Under the pieces are notes generated by a model that was not told where the DNA came from, did no database searches, and was given only the letters and a program-made list of their open reading frames with translations. This document shows positions 51,756 through 60,680 of a stretch of 64,000 bases of DNA, piece after piece. Origin of the DNA: JAFGVL01 sp964546015. Its GTDB lineage: Bacteria; Bacteroidota; Bacteroidia; Bacteroidales; Paludibacteraceae. The stretch lies in NCBI GenBank assembly GCA_964546015.1, contig CAZJHO010000006.1:1-64000 (forward strand), read 5' to 3'. How positions within the stretch are numbered: position 1 is the first letter of the stretch; every line of letters starts with the position of its first letter. The position numbers and the translations under genes were made by a program.

Positions 51756-54212
51756 TTAAAATTCTTCCATCATACCGTTTTCTTCATCGGATAAGTTTTC
51801 AGAGCCGTTTTTCCCTTTTTTGCCGTTAGCTTTTTTATTGTTGCCAAAATTATAAACAGCTGTAAATCTAAAATTAGGGGCATAACGCCAATTCTCGCTA
51901 TGTTGCGTAAAGTCTATCGTTTTGGTATCGTTTATATTTTTGCGGGTGTTAAAGATGTCTCGTATGGTAAATGAAAGACTCAATTTCTTATCCATAAATG
52001 TTTTTTTCAGCCCGAGATCAAAACTATATTGTTGTTCGTTGGTACCCTGGCTAACTGTGCGTGGTGAAATATAGTTTCCGGTAAGCTGACCGGATAAAGT
52101 TTTGCTCAACAACATATTGGCAAGTAAACGAAAGTTCCACGAAAAGCTCGAACTACCATCAATATGAATAGGTTCGGATGCCGAGGGAGTTGAAAAATCG
52201 CTGGAGAAAAGCTCATAATAAAAAACATTAAGCGTTCCTGTCAAGTTCAAAAATCTGGTAACAGGACTTTTACCTACTAGTTCCAATCCTACAGATTGGG
52301 ATTTACTTACATTCATGTAAGTTGAGTTCATTATCCCTAAAGTATCTAAAAACCGTACTCTTTGTATTACATCGGTTGTGTATTTGTAGTAAACAGAGGT
52401 TAAAACTGATAGTTTATCCCATGATTTCAAATGGTTTAATTCAAGCGAATTGGTAAATTCGGGATCAAGGTCAGGGTTTCCATAACTAATATTAGTTGGA
52501 TTGCTTACATCACGGAAAGCATTCAGTTGTCTGCCTCGAGGGCGGTTAATGCGGCGCGTATAATTTAATTGTACTTCATTTTTTTTTGGTAATGAATATG
52601 ATAAAAAAGCAGTAGGAAACAATTCAAAATAATCTTTTGTCGGATTTTTGATACCGTATCCTTCATTATCAACGATGGTGTACTCGCTTCGTAATCCGGC
52701 ATGAATGCTTAGTTTTTTTAGTTTTGTTCCATAAGTTCCGTAAGCTGCATAAACTTGCTCTTTATACATATAATCATCCGTAAGGCTGGGTACTATTTGA
52801 AATGTTGTTCCATCAAAGTTTTCTGTTTCCGAATAAGAATCTCTGCTTTGTATTCGGGCATTGATACCCGTTTCAATTTTGGATAGTTGTGTGATTGATT
52901 TCGAAAAATCGCTTTTTAATTCAATAGTTTGATTTTTATTATCATTTATTTGGTATTGGTCTTTTAGATTGGAAGGAATGTTGTTCCCAAAATTAAGATA
53001 ATTAGCTTCGCCGTTCATTTTAGAAAAGGAGTAGGCGAGGGTAGTGTTCAGTTCTGTTTTTTTATCATATTTGTAAACATGGTTGAACATGGCGTTACCG
53101 GAATTTTGTTTGCCGTTGGTGTTATTTTTTCGTAAGTAGTCTTGCAAAATGTTTAAACTGTTGTATTCAAAATAGGAAGTTTCGTTTTCAATGTCCATTT
53201 TTCCATTCATAAAATAACCGCTTATGCCAAAAAGGTTTTTATCATTCAGTTGATAATTTAAACCTAAGCGAGACATTGATCCAAGCATATTATTTTCACT
53301 TTTCCCTTCTTGATGAAGGCTGCGGGAAATATTTCCGTTTTCTTCCAAATAGTCTCTATCCGAGAAATTTTCGGAAGTATAAAACAAGTTCCTCATGGAA
53401 ATATTGAAATATCCATCCCATTTTCCCACATTGAAATTGATATTAGCACCGGCTATTTCACCTACTTTCGATTTAAAGGGATAGTTTAACCCGAAATTTA
53501 CATTGCCGAAATAACCTGCTTTTCGGTCTTTTTTCATTACCAAGTTAATGATTCCGGCACTGCCTTCGGAACTATATTTTGCCGATGGATTGGATATTAT
53601 CTCGACTGATTCGACACTTCCGGCAGGCATTTGTTCTAATATCTGACCGCGATTGTCTTCGGTAAGTCCGGCAGGTTTTCCGTTAATCCAGATTTCTACA
53701 TTTGAGTTATTGCGTAGTGAAATATTACCGTCCGTGTCAACATCGACCGAAGGGATATTTTGCAAAATATCGAGCGTGCTTCCTCCTGAGGCAACAATAT
53801 TTTGATCGACCGAGAAAACTTTTTTATCGATCTCAAATTTCACTTGAGGTCCTTGTGCTACAACAACCAAATCCTTTAATACTTTACTGTCCTCATTCAT
53901 ATGAAGTGTGCCGAGTTTCACCAATGGATTAGTACCTTTTATAGTAATTTTTTTTAAAATATTTCGGTAACCTAAAAAGGTAGCTTTCAAAATATAGTTT
54001 CCACTTTCAACATTTAAGATGATGAAGTTACCATCAGAATCGGTACTCGCACCATTGTAAATAGTACTATCAGATTTAAGTAACATTACATTGACAAATT
54101 CTAACGGAGTATTTTTGGATTGGTCTCGGATAGTTCCCTGAATAGTAACTTGTTGTGCAACAATAAGTGTAGGTAATAAAAATAGAAAAAAAAGAAAATG
54201 TATTTTTTTCAT
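51756..54212 (-). CDS. TonB-dependent receptor-like outer-membrane beta-barrel protein
   Basis: This 818-aa outer-membrane protein has a signal peptide (FLFFLLPTLIVAQQ), then a carboxypeptidase-regulatory-like domain (VTIQGTIRDQSKNTPLEFVN). The plug-like domain contains NNSNVEIWINGKPAGL and MPAGSVESVEIISNPSAKYS, followed by SEGSAGIINLVMKKD. A large beta-barrel of the OMP_b-brl_3 type follows (YTRRINRPRGRQLNAF, SYGNPDLDPEFTNSLELN). A polar tail rich in Lys, Gly and Glu follows the last strand, which is unusual because barrels normally end in an aromatic residue. It is not paired with a SusD-like protein. The substrate is unknown; proximity to pectate lyases is suggestive only. Confidence 0.85.
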   Translation of the reverse strand: MKKIHFLFFLFLLPTLIVAQQVTIQGTIRDQSKNTPLEFVNVMLLKSDSTIYNGASTDSDGNFIILNVESGNYILKATFLGYRNILKKITIKGTNPLVKLGTLHMNEDSKVLKDLVVVAQGPQVKFEIDKKVFSVDQNIVASGGSTLDILQNIPSVDVDTDGNISLRNNSNVEIWINGKPAGLTEDNRGQILEQMPAGSVESVEIISNPSAKYSSEGSAGIINLVMKKDRKAGYFGNVNFGLNYPFKSKVGEIAGANINFNVGKWDGYFNISMRNLFYTSENFSDRDYLEENGNISRSLHQEGKSENNMLGSMSRLGLNYQLNDKNLFGISGYFMNGKMDIENETSYFEYNSLNILQDYLRKNNTNGKQNSGNAMFNHVYKYDKKTELNTTLAYSFSKMNGEANYLNFGNNIPSNLKDQYQINDNKNQTIELKSDFSKSITQLSKIETGINARIQSRDSYSETENFDGTTFQIVPSLTDDYMYKEQVYAAYGTYGTKLKKLSIHAGLRSEYTIVDNEGYGIKNPTKDYFELFPTAFLSYSLPKKNEVQLNYTRRINRPRGRQLNAFRDVSNPTNISYGNPDLDPEFTNSLELNHLKSWDKLSVLTSVYYKYTTDVIQRVRFLDTLGIMNSTYMNVSKSQSVGLELVGKSPVTRFLNLTGTLNVFYYELFSSDFSTPSASEPIHIDGSSSFSWNFRLLANMLLSKTLSGQLTGNYISPRTVSQGTNEQQYSFDLGLKKTFMDKKLSLSFTIRDIFNTRKNINDTKTIDFTQHSENWRYAPNFRFTAVYNFGNNKKANGKKGKNGSENLSDEENGMMEEF

Positions 54213-54387
54213 ATAAAATAGGATAACAGCGGAATTAAATTAAGCAAAAATTATGCCTAAATTCTGTAAAAATATAATATTTACAGTAATTTCAGAAAGT
54301 TCTTATTTGACAAAATAATTATCAAATTTCGAATTAATTAATTTTAAAAATAATAAGAAAATGTCGGTATTATATTGTTTGAAAAAA

Positions 54388-54428
54388 CAAAAACTCCCAC
54401 TCAATGGAAGCCAAGTAGGAGTTTTTTA
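54388..54428. terminator. Terminator after mpl (bidirectional shape)
   Basis: Stem arms at about 54388-54400 and 54415-54428 (core ACTCC/GGAGT with A/T tracts on both sides) lie 21 bases past the mpl stop on the minus strand. Confidence 0.75.
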
Positions 54429-54448
54429 TTTCTCAGAAATCAGAAAAA

Positions 54449-55816
54449 TTAATTTTCGATTAGTTCCTTTGCAAAAGCAATTAAATCTACACCGGAAAAA
54501 TTACCGGAAGTCATCAACAGTAAATTTTTGTTGCTGTAATCGATTTTGCGCAAGGTTTCTTGCAATAAATTCGTATCTGTGAAAACTTGCAAATTGTTTC
54601 CACCAAAAGCTTTAGCTACCTCTTCGGCGGTAATAGTGTTGAGCTTTTTGTGCTCGATTACATGCGGATCGAAATATACAAAAGCCATATCGGCATCGGT
54701 CATTGCATCTTTGTATTGAGGCAGAAAATCGGCAGTCAGGCTACTAAAAGTATGCAGCTCCATGCAGGCTACCAATTTGCGGTTGGGATATTGTGTTTTT
54801 ACTGCCTTTACGGTGGCTTTTAGTTTTGATGGTGAGTGTGCGAAATCTTTATATGCAACAGAGTTGGCTGTTTCGGCTATTTTTTGCAGACGGTTGGCAG
54901 CTCCACCGAATTGGCTCATAGCATTGAAAAAATCTTCTTCACTGATTTCTAAAGCCCTGCAAACTCCCCAAGCTCCCATCATATTTTGTAAATTATGCTC
55001 GCCAAAAATTTGCAAATCGTATTTTTTTCCACAGATAATAACGCTTGTTTTTCCGTTGATTACTTCGTATTGTGGTGTGCAGTACGGTTCGGTCAAAATA
55101 TCGGCACGAACATGCTGGGTTATATGTTGCAGGTTTTCGTCGCCCGAGAAATACACTAATTTGCCATTCGGCTCAATCAAGTCGGCAAAAATGCGAAATT
55201 GCTCTATATAATTATCTAGTGTAGGAAAAACATTGATATGATCCCAAGCAATACCAGTGAGCAGGGCGATGTGCGGCTGGTATAAATGAAATTTCGGACG
55301 CAAATCAATAGGCGAGGTCAGGTATTCGTCGCCTTCGAAAACGGCAATTTTGGCTTTTTCGGAAAGGCTTACCATGTTATCGAAACCTTCGATTTGTGCA
55401 CCCACCATAAAATCGGTAGCGATTCCCAACTTTTTCAGTACAAAGAGAATCATGGCGGTTGTGGTGGTTTTTCCGTGACTGCCACTTATAACCACACGGG
55501 TTTTATCTTTAGTTTGTTCGTACAAATATTCCGGAAACGAATATATTTTAATGCCTAATTCTTTGGCTTTGAGTAGCTCCGGATTGTCTTCGCGAGCGTG
55601 CATGCCGAGAATGACGGCATCTAGTTCGGGAGTTATTTTTTCGGGAAACCAACCGAATGCCGCGGGTAGCAATCCGGCTTTTTCCAATCGGCTGCGTGAT
55701 GGTTCAAAAATCTCGTCGTCCGAGCCGGTTATGATGTATCCTTCTTTGGTGTTCAGGGCTAATGCCAGATTGTGCATTGCCGCACCGCCTATGGCTATAA
55801 AATGTACTTTTTTCAT
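54449..55816 (-). CDS. mpl: Murein tripeptide ligase Mpl-like
   Basis: Mpl links recycled L-Ala-gamma-D-Glu-meso-DAP to UDP-MurNAc, saving peptidoglycan peptides. The 455-aa protein has the Mur ligase layout. The N-terminal domain opens HFIAIGGAAMHNLALAL with GSDDEIFEPSRSRLEKAGL. The ATP loop is VVISGSHGKTTTTAMILF near residue 113. The central domain has EGDEYLTSPIDLRPKF and GIAWDHINVFPT, and the C-terminal domain has KDFAHSPSKLKATVKAVK. It resembles MurC but carries the Mpl-type N-terminus. It is transcribed alone, divergent from proA. Confidence 0.88.
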   Translation of the reverse strand: MKKVHFIAIGGAAMHNLALALNTKEGYIITGSDDEIFEPSRSRLEKAGLLPAAFGWFPEKITPELDAVILGMHAREDNPELLKAKELGIKIYSFPEYLYEQTKDKTRVVISGSHGKTTTTAMILFVLKKLGIATDFMVGAQIEGFDNMVSLSEKAKIAVFEGDEYLTSPIDLRPKFHLYQPHIALLTGIAWDHINVFPTLDNYIEQFRIFADLIEPNGKLVYFSGDENLQHITQHVRADILTEPYCTPQYEVINGKTSVIICGKKYDLQIFGEHNLQNMMGAWGVCRALEISEEDFFNAMSQFGGAANRLQKIAETANSVAYKDFAHSPSKLKATVKAVKTQYPNRKLVACMELHTFSSLTADFLPQYKDAMTDADMAFVYFDPHVIEHKKLNTITAEEVAKAFGGNNLQVFTDTNLLQETLRKIDYSNKNLLLMTSGNFSGVDLIAFAKELIEN

Positions 55817-56055
55817 GTTTTAGATTTATATTGAATTTATTGAGAAATATAGTTTTAAACCTGTAGTGCATTTATGTTTCTTTACAAGAGAAAAAATATG
55901 ACTTAAATTCAATGATATTTTTTGTTTAAAGATTCTGTGTTATTACAAAGTTTGATTAAGAATAAACAAAGAGTTGCACTGAATCTGAAAAAATCGTTCT
56001 CTTTATTTTGTACAAATCTACATCAAAAATACACAAACATCCAAGCATCAATCTT

Positions 56056-56084
56056 TATCTTTGCGAAAATAATATGTACTTTTG
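56056..56084 (+). promoter_or_regulatory. Two -7 boxes for the proA operon
   Basis: TATCTTTG (56056-56063) and TACTTTTG (56077-56084) both match TAnnTTTG. They lie 50 and 29 bases before the proA start. Which is used cannot be told. No arginine operator is recognised. Confidence 0.45.
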
Positions 56085-56105
56085 TTCTTCATTTTATAAA
56101 GAATT

Positions 56106-57356
56106 ATGGCAACACAGACTTTATGGCGCGAAAATGCACTGAAAGCATCTCGCGCACTTAATCTGATTTCGGACGAAACAATCAATCAAATACTTCTTGC
56201 CGTAGCCGATGAGGCTGTGGCCAAAGTCGATTTTATCCTTGCAGAAAATAAAAAAGATTTGAACGCGATGGATAAATCCGACCCTATGTATGACCGTTTG
56301 TTGCTCAGCAAAGAACGTCTCGAAGGTATTGCTGCAGATATGCGCAATGTAGCGTCGTTGCCTACGCCGCTTGGCAAAGTGTTGGAAAAACGGACTTTGT
56401 ACAACGGCATGGAATTGACAAAAATATCAGTTCCTTTCGGTGTAATCGGTATTATTTATGAAGCCCGCCCAAATGTAAGTTTCGATGTGTTCTCGCTTTG
56501 TCTGAAATCGGGTAATGCTTGCGTGCTCAAAGGTGGAACGAATGCACATAATTCGAATACAGCTATTGTTGGTGTAATAAAAGAGGTGTTGAAAAAATTC
56601 AATGTGGACGAAAATATTGTTACACTTTTGCCTGCCGGGCGCGAAGCCACTGCCGATTTATTGAATGCCGTTGGTTATGTCGATTTAATAATTCCACGCG
56701 GTGGAAGCGGCTTAATAAATTTTGTGCGCGACAATTCACGAGTGCCTGTTATTGAAACCGGAGCCGGTGTGTGTCATATTTATTTCGACGAATTTGGCAA
56801 CAAGGAAATCGGTGCAAACATTGTGTTTAATGCCAAAACTCGGCGTGTGAGCGTTTGTAACTCATTGGATTGTTTAGTGATTAATGAAAAACGATTAGCG
56901 GACTTGCCATTCATTTGCGAAAAATTAGTCACCAAAAATGTAGTTATTGAAGCCGATGCAAAAGCTTTTACTTTTTTGAACGGGAAATATCCTGCTAATT
57001 TATTGCAAAAAACGAATGCGGACAGCTTCGGAACCGAATTTTTAGATTATAAAATGAGCATCAAAACCGTTGCTAATGTACAAGAAGCGACAAAGCATAT
57101 CAATACTTATGGTTCTAAACACAGCGAAGCCATTATTTCTGAAAATGAACAAAATATTGCTATTTTCGAGAAAATGGTCGATGCAGCTTGTGTGTATGCC
57201 AATGCTTCCATCTCGTTTAGTGATGGAGCGCAATTCGGTATGGGTGCCGAGATCGGTATTAGCACGCAAAAACTCCACGCTCGCGGACCAATGGCATTGC
57301 CCGAGCTGACAAGTTATAAATATATTATCAAAGGCGAAGGACAAGTCAGAAGTTGA
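56106..57356 (+). CDS. proA: Gamma-glutamyl phosphate reductase
   Basis: ProA reduces gamma-glutamyl phosphate to glutamate 5-semialdehyde for proline synthesis. The 416-aa aldehyde-dehydrogenase-fold enzyme shows ISVPFGVIGIIYEARPNVSF near residue 100, GNACVLKGGTNAHNSN, and LIIPRGGSGLINFV. The catalytic cysteine region is KTRRVSVCNSLDCLVI, and KLHARGPMALPELTSYKYII is at the end. No proB lies beside it in the window. The stop codon overlaps the TTG start of the next gene, so proA heads a co-transcribed group with the downstream gene, the Fic gene, argF' and argB. Confidence 0.94.
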   Translation: MATQTLWRENALKASRALNLISDETINQILLAVADEAVAKVDFILAENKKDLNAMDKSDPMYDRLLLSKERLEGIAADMRNVASLPTPLGKVLEKRTLYNGMELTKISVPFGVIGIIYEARPNVSFDVFSLCLKSGNACVLKGGTNAHNSNTAIVGVIKEVLKKFNVDENIVTLLPAGREATADLLNAVGYVDLIIPRGGSGLINFVRDNSRVPVIETGAGVCHIYFDEFGNKEIGANIVFNAKTRRVSVCNSLDCLVINEKRLADLPFICEKLVTKNVVIEADAKAFTFLNGKYPANLLQKTNADSFGTEFLDYKMSIKTVANVQEATKHINTYGSKHSEAIISENEQNIAIFEKMVDAACVYANASISFSDGAQFGMGAEIGISTQKLHARGPMALPELTSYKYIIKGEGQVRS

Positions 57357-57916
57357 AACGGATTGTATTAATACTTTTTGTTGTTGGGATAGCACAAGTT
57401 TTATTTGCTCAGAATTTAGATTTTTTGGAAAACAATTTTGGTTTTCGCGAATTTAAACTTCGTACACCCAAAGAAAATTATGCAGCGTATGAGTTGAAGC
57501 CGCTGCGCGATTTTTATCCATCATTTGACATTGTTAGTGTGTATGTTACCAAATACAATGTGAAAATTGGCAATACGCGTACCAAAGAAGTGCATCTTTT
57601 CTTTGTGGATAATGAATTGCTTTGCGTGAATGCTGTGCTGGAAGACAGTTTAAGTTTGGATTACCTGAAAAAATCTTTTGGCGAAGGTTTTGATCCCAAA
57701 GATCCCAACCAGACGGACGAAGATGTTTATAATGAAATGAAAACGGATCATAGTACCATGGGTTTTCGTTCTATTTGGGCTTGGCAAACAAAGGCCGTAC
57801 GCATGGAAGAAGAATGGATTTATGAATTAAAAAACGGAAAATTTAAGAAACAAATGGTACTTTCCGTTTATTTAATCGGATTAAGTCGGGAAAAAAAATC
57901 TGAGAATTTGCACTAA
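57353..57916 (+). CDS. Small secreted protein of unknown function
   Basis: I do not recognise this 187-aa family. The start is TTG at 57353, overlapping the proA TGA (TTGA). There is no ATG that keeps the signal peptide KRIVLILFVVGIAQVLFAQ, so TTG is well supported. The mature part is mixed alpha/beta with no membrane helix, for example FGFREFKLRTPKENYAAYE and TRTKEVHLFFVDNELLCV. It is probably periplasmic. It sits between proA and the Fic gene without terminators, so it is carried on the proline/arginine transcript, but nothing in the sequence ties it to those pathways. Confidence 0.7.
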   Translation: MKRIVLILFVVGIAQVLFAQNLDFLENNFGFREFKLRTPKENYAAYELKPLRDFYPSFDIVSVYVTKYNVKIGNTRTKEVHLFFVDNELLCVNAVLEDSLSLDYLKKSFGEGFDPKDPNQTDEDVYNEMKTDHSTMGFRSIWAWQTKAVRMEEEWIYELKNGKFKKQMVLSVYLIGLSREKKSENLH

Positions 57917-57920
57917 AAAT

Positions 57921-58673
57921 ATGGACAACTTATTGACATATCTTACAGACGAAAAACAGTCAAAGCGAAAGGGCGGACTGTATCACAAGACGCAGGTAAA
58001 TTTTGCTTACAATTCCAATCGGATCGAAGGTAGCAAATTAACCGAAGAACAAACCCGCTATATCTTCGAAACGCGTACCATTGGTTTCAAAGACCAAGAA
58101 GCCGTGCCTGTCGATGATATAATTGAAACCTCCAATCACTTTGTGGCATTCGATTATATGCTTGATATTGTCAGCGTGCCACTTTCTAATGAAATTATAA
58201 AAGAGTTTCACAGGATTTTGAAAAACAGCACTTCCGACGCTTCAAAAATGTGGTTTGCCGTTGGCGAGTGGAAAAAATTGCCCAGTGAGGTAGGTGGTAG
58301 TAAAACTTCTTTGCCACAAGATGTTGAATCCGATATGAATAAGCTCAATAGTTGGTATGCTTCATTATTACCTGAAATTTCTTTTGAAAATATTGTCGAA
58401 TACCATTTTCGTTTTGAGAAAATTCACCCTTTTCAAGATGGCAATGGCAGAATAGGGCGCTTGCTGATGTTTCGCGAGTGCCTCAAAAACAATATTATTC
58501 CTTTCATTATAGATGACGAATACAAGCAGTTTTATTATCGTGGCTTGAGGGAATTTGAACATGTAAAAGAATATTTAATTGACACTTGTTTTTTCGCACA
58601 AGATATTTATGTCGAGTGGATTAAATATTTTTATCCCGAAGCAAAAAATAGATTACAACAAAATAAAGAATAA
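57921..58673 (+). CDS. Fic-domain protein (probable AMP transferase, self-inhibited)
   Basis: This 250-aa cytoplasmic protein carries a complete Fic motif, HPFQDGNGRIGR (169-180), with catalytic His169, Asp173, Asn175 and Arg180. Fic enzymes usually transfer AMP from ATP to a target protein hydroxyl. Near the N-terminus NSNRIEGSKL contains the SxxxEG inhibitory motif (Ser32-Gly37), whose glutamate normally blocks productive ATP binding. This suggests a class II enzyme that controls itself in cis. The usual beta-hairpin region before the motif (FAVGEWKKLPSEVGG) is present. It lies between the secreted unknown (4 bases away) and argF' (5 bases away). Its target is unknown. Confidence 0.9.
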   Translation: MDNLLTYLTDEKQSKRKGGLYHKTQVNFAYNSNRIEGSKLTEEQTRYIFETRTIGFKDQEAVPVDDIIETSNHFVAFDYMLDIVSVPLSNEIIKEFHRILKNSTSDASKMWFAVGEWKKLPSEVGGSKTSLPQDVESDMNKLNSWYASLLPEISFENIVEYHFRFEKIHPFQDGNGRIGRLLMFRECLKNNIIPFIIDDEYKQFYYRGLREFEHVKEYLIDTCFFAQDIYVEWIKYFYPEAKNRLQQNKE

Positions 58674-58678
58674 GAAAT

Positions 58679-59635
58679 ATGAAATTCTACACCAATGTAA
58701 AAGATCTTGGCGATTTGAATGCCGCAGTCAAAGAAGCTCTTGAAGTAAAGAAAAATCGTTTTGCTTATAAACACTTAGGACAAGATAAAACTTGTTTGAT
58801 GGTATTCTTTAATTCCAGTTTGCGCACCCGTTTAAGCACTCAAAAAGCTGCGATGAACTTAGGGATGAATACGATGGTACTTGATGTTAACCAGGGTGCA
58901 TGGAAACTTGAAACCGAGCGCGGTGTAATTATGGATGGCGATAAGTCGGAGCATCTTTTAGAAGCTGTGCCTGTAATGGGACAATATTGTGATGTAATTG
59001 GTGTGCGTGCCTTTGCCCAGTTTGAAAATAAAGCGGATGATTATGGTGAAAAGATATTAAATCAATTTATTCAATACTCCGGCAAGCCTGTATTTAGTAT
59101 GGAAGCTGCTACCGGACATCCTTTGCAGGCTTTTGCAGATTTGATTACTATTGAAGAATATAAGAAAAAAGCTCGCCCGAAAGTAGTGCTTACTTGGGCG
59201 CCGCACCCTCGCGCGTTACCCCAGGCTGTGCCTAACTCGTTTGCTGATTTTATGAACGAGGCGGATGTTGATTTTGTAATTACACACCCAAAGGGTTACG
59301 AACTAGCCGAGCAATTTGTGCGTGGCGCTCATGTAGAATACGACCAACGCAAAGCATTTGAAGGAGCCGATTTTATTTATGCCAAAAACTGGGCAGCCTA
59401 TCAGGACCCGAATTACGGACAAATACTTAGTAAAAATATGAGCTGGACAGTGGATACTGAAAAAATGGCATTGACAGACAGTGCATATTTTATGCACTGT
59501 TTGCCTGTTCGCCGCAATATGATTGTAACCGATGATGTTATCGAGAGCCCGCAATCCATTGTTATTCCCGAAGCGGCAAACCGCGAAATTTCGGCACAAG
59601 TAGTGATAAAGCGAATGTTGGAGGCTTTGAAATAA
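58679..59635 (+). CDS. argF': N-acyl-ornithine carbamoyltransferase (ArgF')
   Basis: This 318-aa carbamoyltransferase acts on acylated ornithine in the Bacteroidota version of arginine synthesis. The carbamoyl-phosphate loop is FFNSSLRTRLSTQKAAMNLG near residue 45. Further family blocks are VLDVNQGAWKLETERGVIMD, DVIGVRAFAQFENK, SMEAATGHPLQAFADLITIE and the C-terminal YFMHCLPVRRNMIVTDDVI. The overall sequence resembles the Bacteroides succinylornithine enzyme more than ordinary ArgF. Whether succinyl- or acetyl-ornithine is used cannot be read here. It is followed by argB after 5 bases. Confidence 0.9.
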   Translation: MKFYTNVKDLGDLNAAVKEALEVKKNRFAYKHLGQDKTCLMVFFNSSLRTRLSTQKAAMNLGMNTMVLDVNQGAWKLETERGVIMDGDKSEHLLEAVPVMGQYCDVIGVRAFAQFENKADDYGEKILNQFIQYSGKPVFSMEAATGHPLQAFADLITIEEYKKKARPKVVLTWAPHPRALPQAVPNSFADFMNEADVDFVITHPKGYELAEQFVRGAHVEYDQRKAFEGADFIYAKNWAAYQDPNYGQILSKNMSWTVDTEKMALTDSAYFMHCLPVRRNMIVTDDVIESPQSIVIPEAANREISAQVVIKRMLEALK

Positions 59636-59640
59636 TTATT

Positions 59641-60411
59641 ATGAAAAATAAACTAACTCTTATCAAAGTAGGCGGACAAATCGTAGAAGAACCAGAAACA
59701 CTGCAAAAACTGTTGTCTGATTTCAGCAAGATAGCTGGACACAAAGTGTTGGTACACGGTGGTGGGCGCGCAGCTACCAAAATTGCCGCTCAACTCGGCA
59801 TCGAAAGCCAAATGGTAAACGGCAGACGGGTAACTGATGCGGCTACGCTGCAAGTCGTTACAATGGTATACGGCGGGCTAATAAATAAACAAATCGTTGC
59901 CGGACTGCAAGCGCTTGGCGTTAATGCACTGGGTTTGACCGGAGCTGATATGAACTATATGCGCAGTGAGAAGCGCCCAGTAAAAGAAGTAGATTACGGT
60001 TTTGTAGGCGATGTAAAAGAGGTAGATGCTGAAATATTAGCTGAATTAATAGCACAAAATGTAGTACCTGTGTTAGCACCGCTTACGCACGATAAAAAAG
60101 GTAACCTGCTCAATACTAATGCCGATACCATTGCAGGGGAGGCTGCTAAAGCATTAGCCAACCATTTTGATGTAACACTTATATTTTGTTTCGAGAAAAA
60201 AGGTGTACTCAGTGATCCCGATGATGACGACAGCGTGATACCCCGGATTACCAAAACAGACTTTGCCCAATATGTTGCAGACGGCACTATCAATGGCGGT
60301 ATGATCCCTAAGCTGGAGAACGCGTTCGAAGCCATTGCTGTCGGAGTAAAACAAGTGATCATTACTAAGGCTGACGAAATCGGGAAAAATTCGGGAACGA
60401 TAGTGAAATAG
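59641..60411 (+). CDS. argB: N-acetylglutamate kinase
   Basis: ArgB phosphorylates N-acetylglutamate (or its succinyl counterpart in Bacteroidota) in arginine synthesis. The 256-aa amino-acid-kinase-fold protein shows LTLIKVGGQIVEEPETLQK at the start, KVLVHGGGRAATKIAAQLGI, GRRVTDAATLQVVTMVYGG, LLNTNADTIAGEAAKAL and TINGGMIPKLENAFEAIAVG. It closes the proA to argB transcript; a 32-base palindrome follows 8 bases later. Confidence 0.94.
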   Translation: MKNKLTLIKVGGQIVEEPETLQKLLSDFSKIAGHKVLVHGGGRAATKIAAQLGIESQMVNGRRVTDAATLQVVTMVYGGLINKQIVAGLQALGVNALGLTGADMNYMRSEKRPVKEVDYGFVGDVKEVDAEILAELIAQNVVPVLAPLTHDKKGNLLNTNADTIAGEAAKALANHFDVTLIFCFEKKGVLSDPDDDDSVIPRITKTDFAQYVADGTINGGMIPKLENAFEAIAVGVKQVIITKADEIGKNSGTIVK

Positions 60412-60418
60412 ATAAGAG

Positions 60419-60450
60419 TAGAGAATTTATTTTATAAAATAAATTCTCTA
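60419..60450. repeat. 32-base perfect palindrome after argB
   Basis: The two 16-base halves (60419-60434 and 60435-60450) are exact reverse complements with no spacer. The sequence is AT-rich with GAG/CTC near the ends. It could form a cruciform or RNA hairpin acting as a weak terminator, or bind a dimeric protein; no T run follows. Confidence 0.7.
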
Positions 60451-60480
60451 GAAATAATTGAAATTTTTACGATAAATACG

Positions 60481-60555
60481 ATGGACGAAATCTCTATCAC
60501 CAGTTACAAAAGTATTAAACAAATACACCTGCGGGAAAATGAAATTGTAAAGTAA
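60481..60555 (+). pseudogene. Possible ATPase N-terminal remnant
   Basis: A 24-codon frame reads MDEISITSYKSIKQIHLREN, EIVK and stop. The ISITSYKSIKQI piece is like the first beta strand of RecF/SMC-type AAA ATPases, which normally continues to a Walker A loop; here it stops. It may be the leftover of a deleted gene, or a chance small ORF. Confidence 0.35.
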
Positions 60556-60561
60556 AAAAAT

Positions 60562-60600
60562 CGGCAAAGTCAAAATAATAATGGCTTTGCTGTTTTTTTT
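60562..60600 (+). terminator. Rho-independent terminator
   Basis: An 8-bp stem with one G-U pair (60562-60569 with 60585-60592) is followed by eight or more T. It may end the argB transcript or the former gene at 60481. Confidence 0.75.
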
Positions 60601-60680
60601 AATCTGTCTTCTTACTTCAGCAATATTTTAGTGTGTTGGTTGTCTATTATTACTTATTCTAAAACTTGACATACATACAT

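Noticed and set aside
43123..54212. A classical SusC/SusD polysaccharide utilisation locus for pectin.
   Set aside because: No SusD-like lipoprotein is present, and the single TonB-type protein is of the OMP_b-brl_3 kind on the opposite strand.
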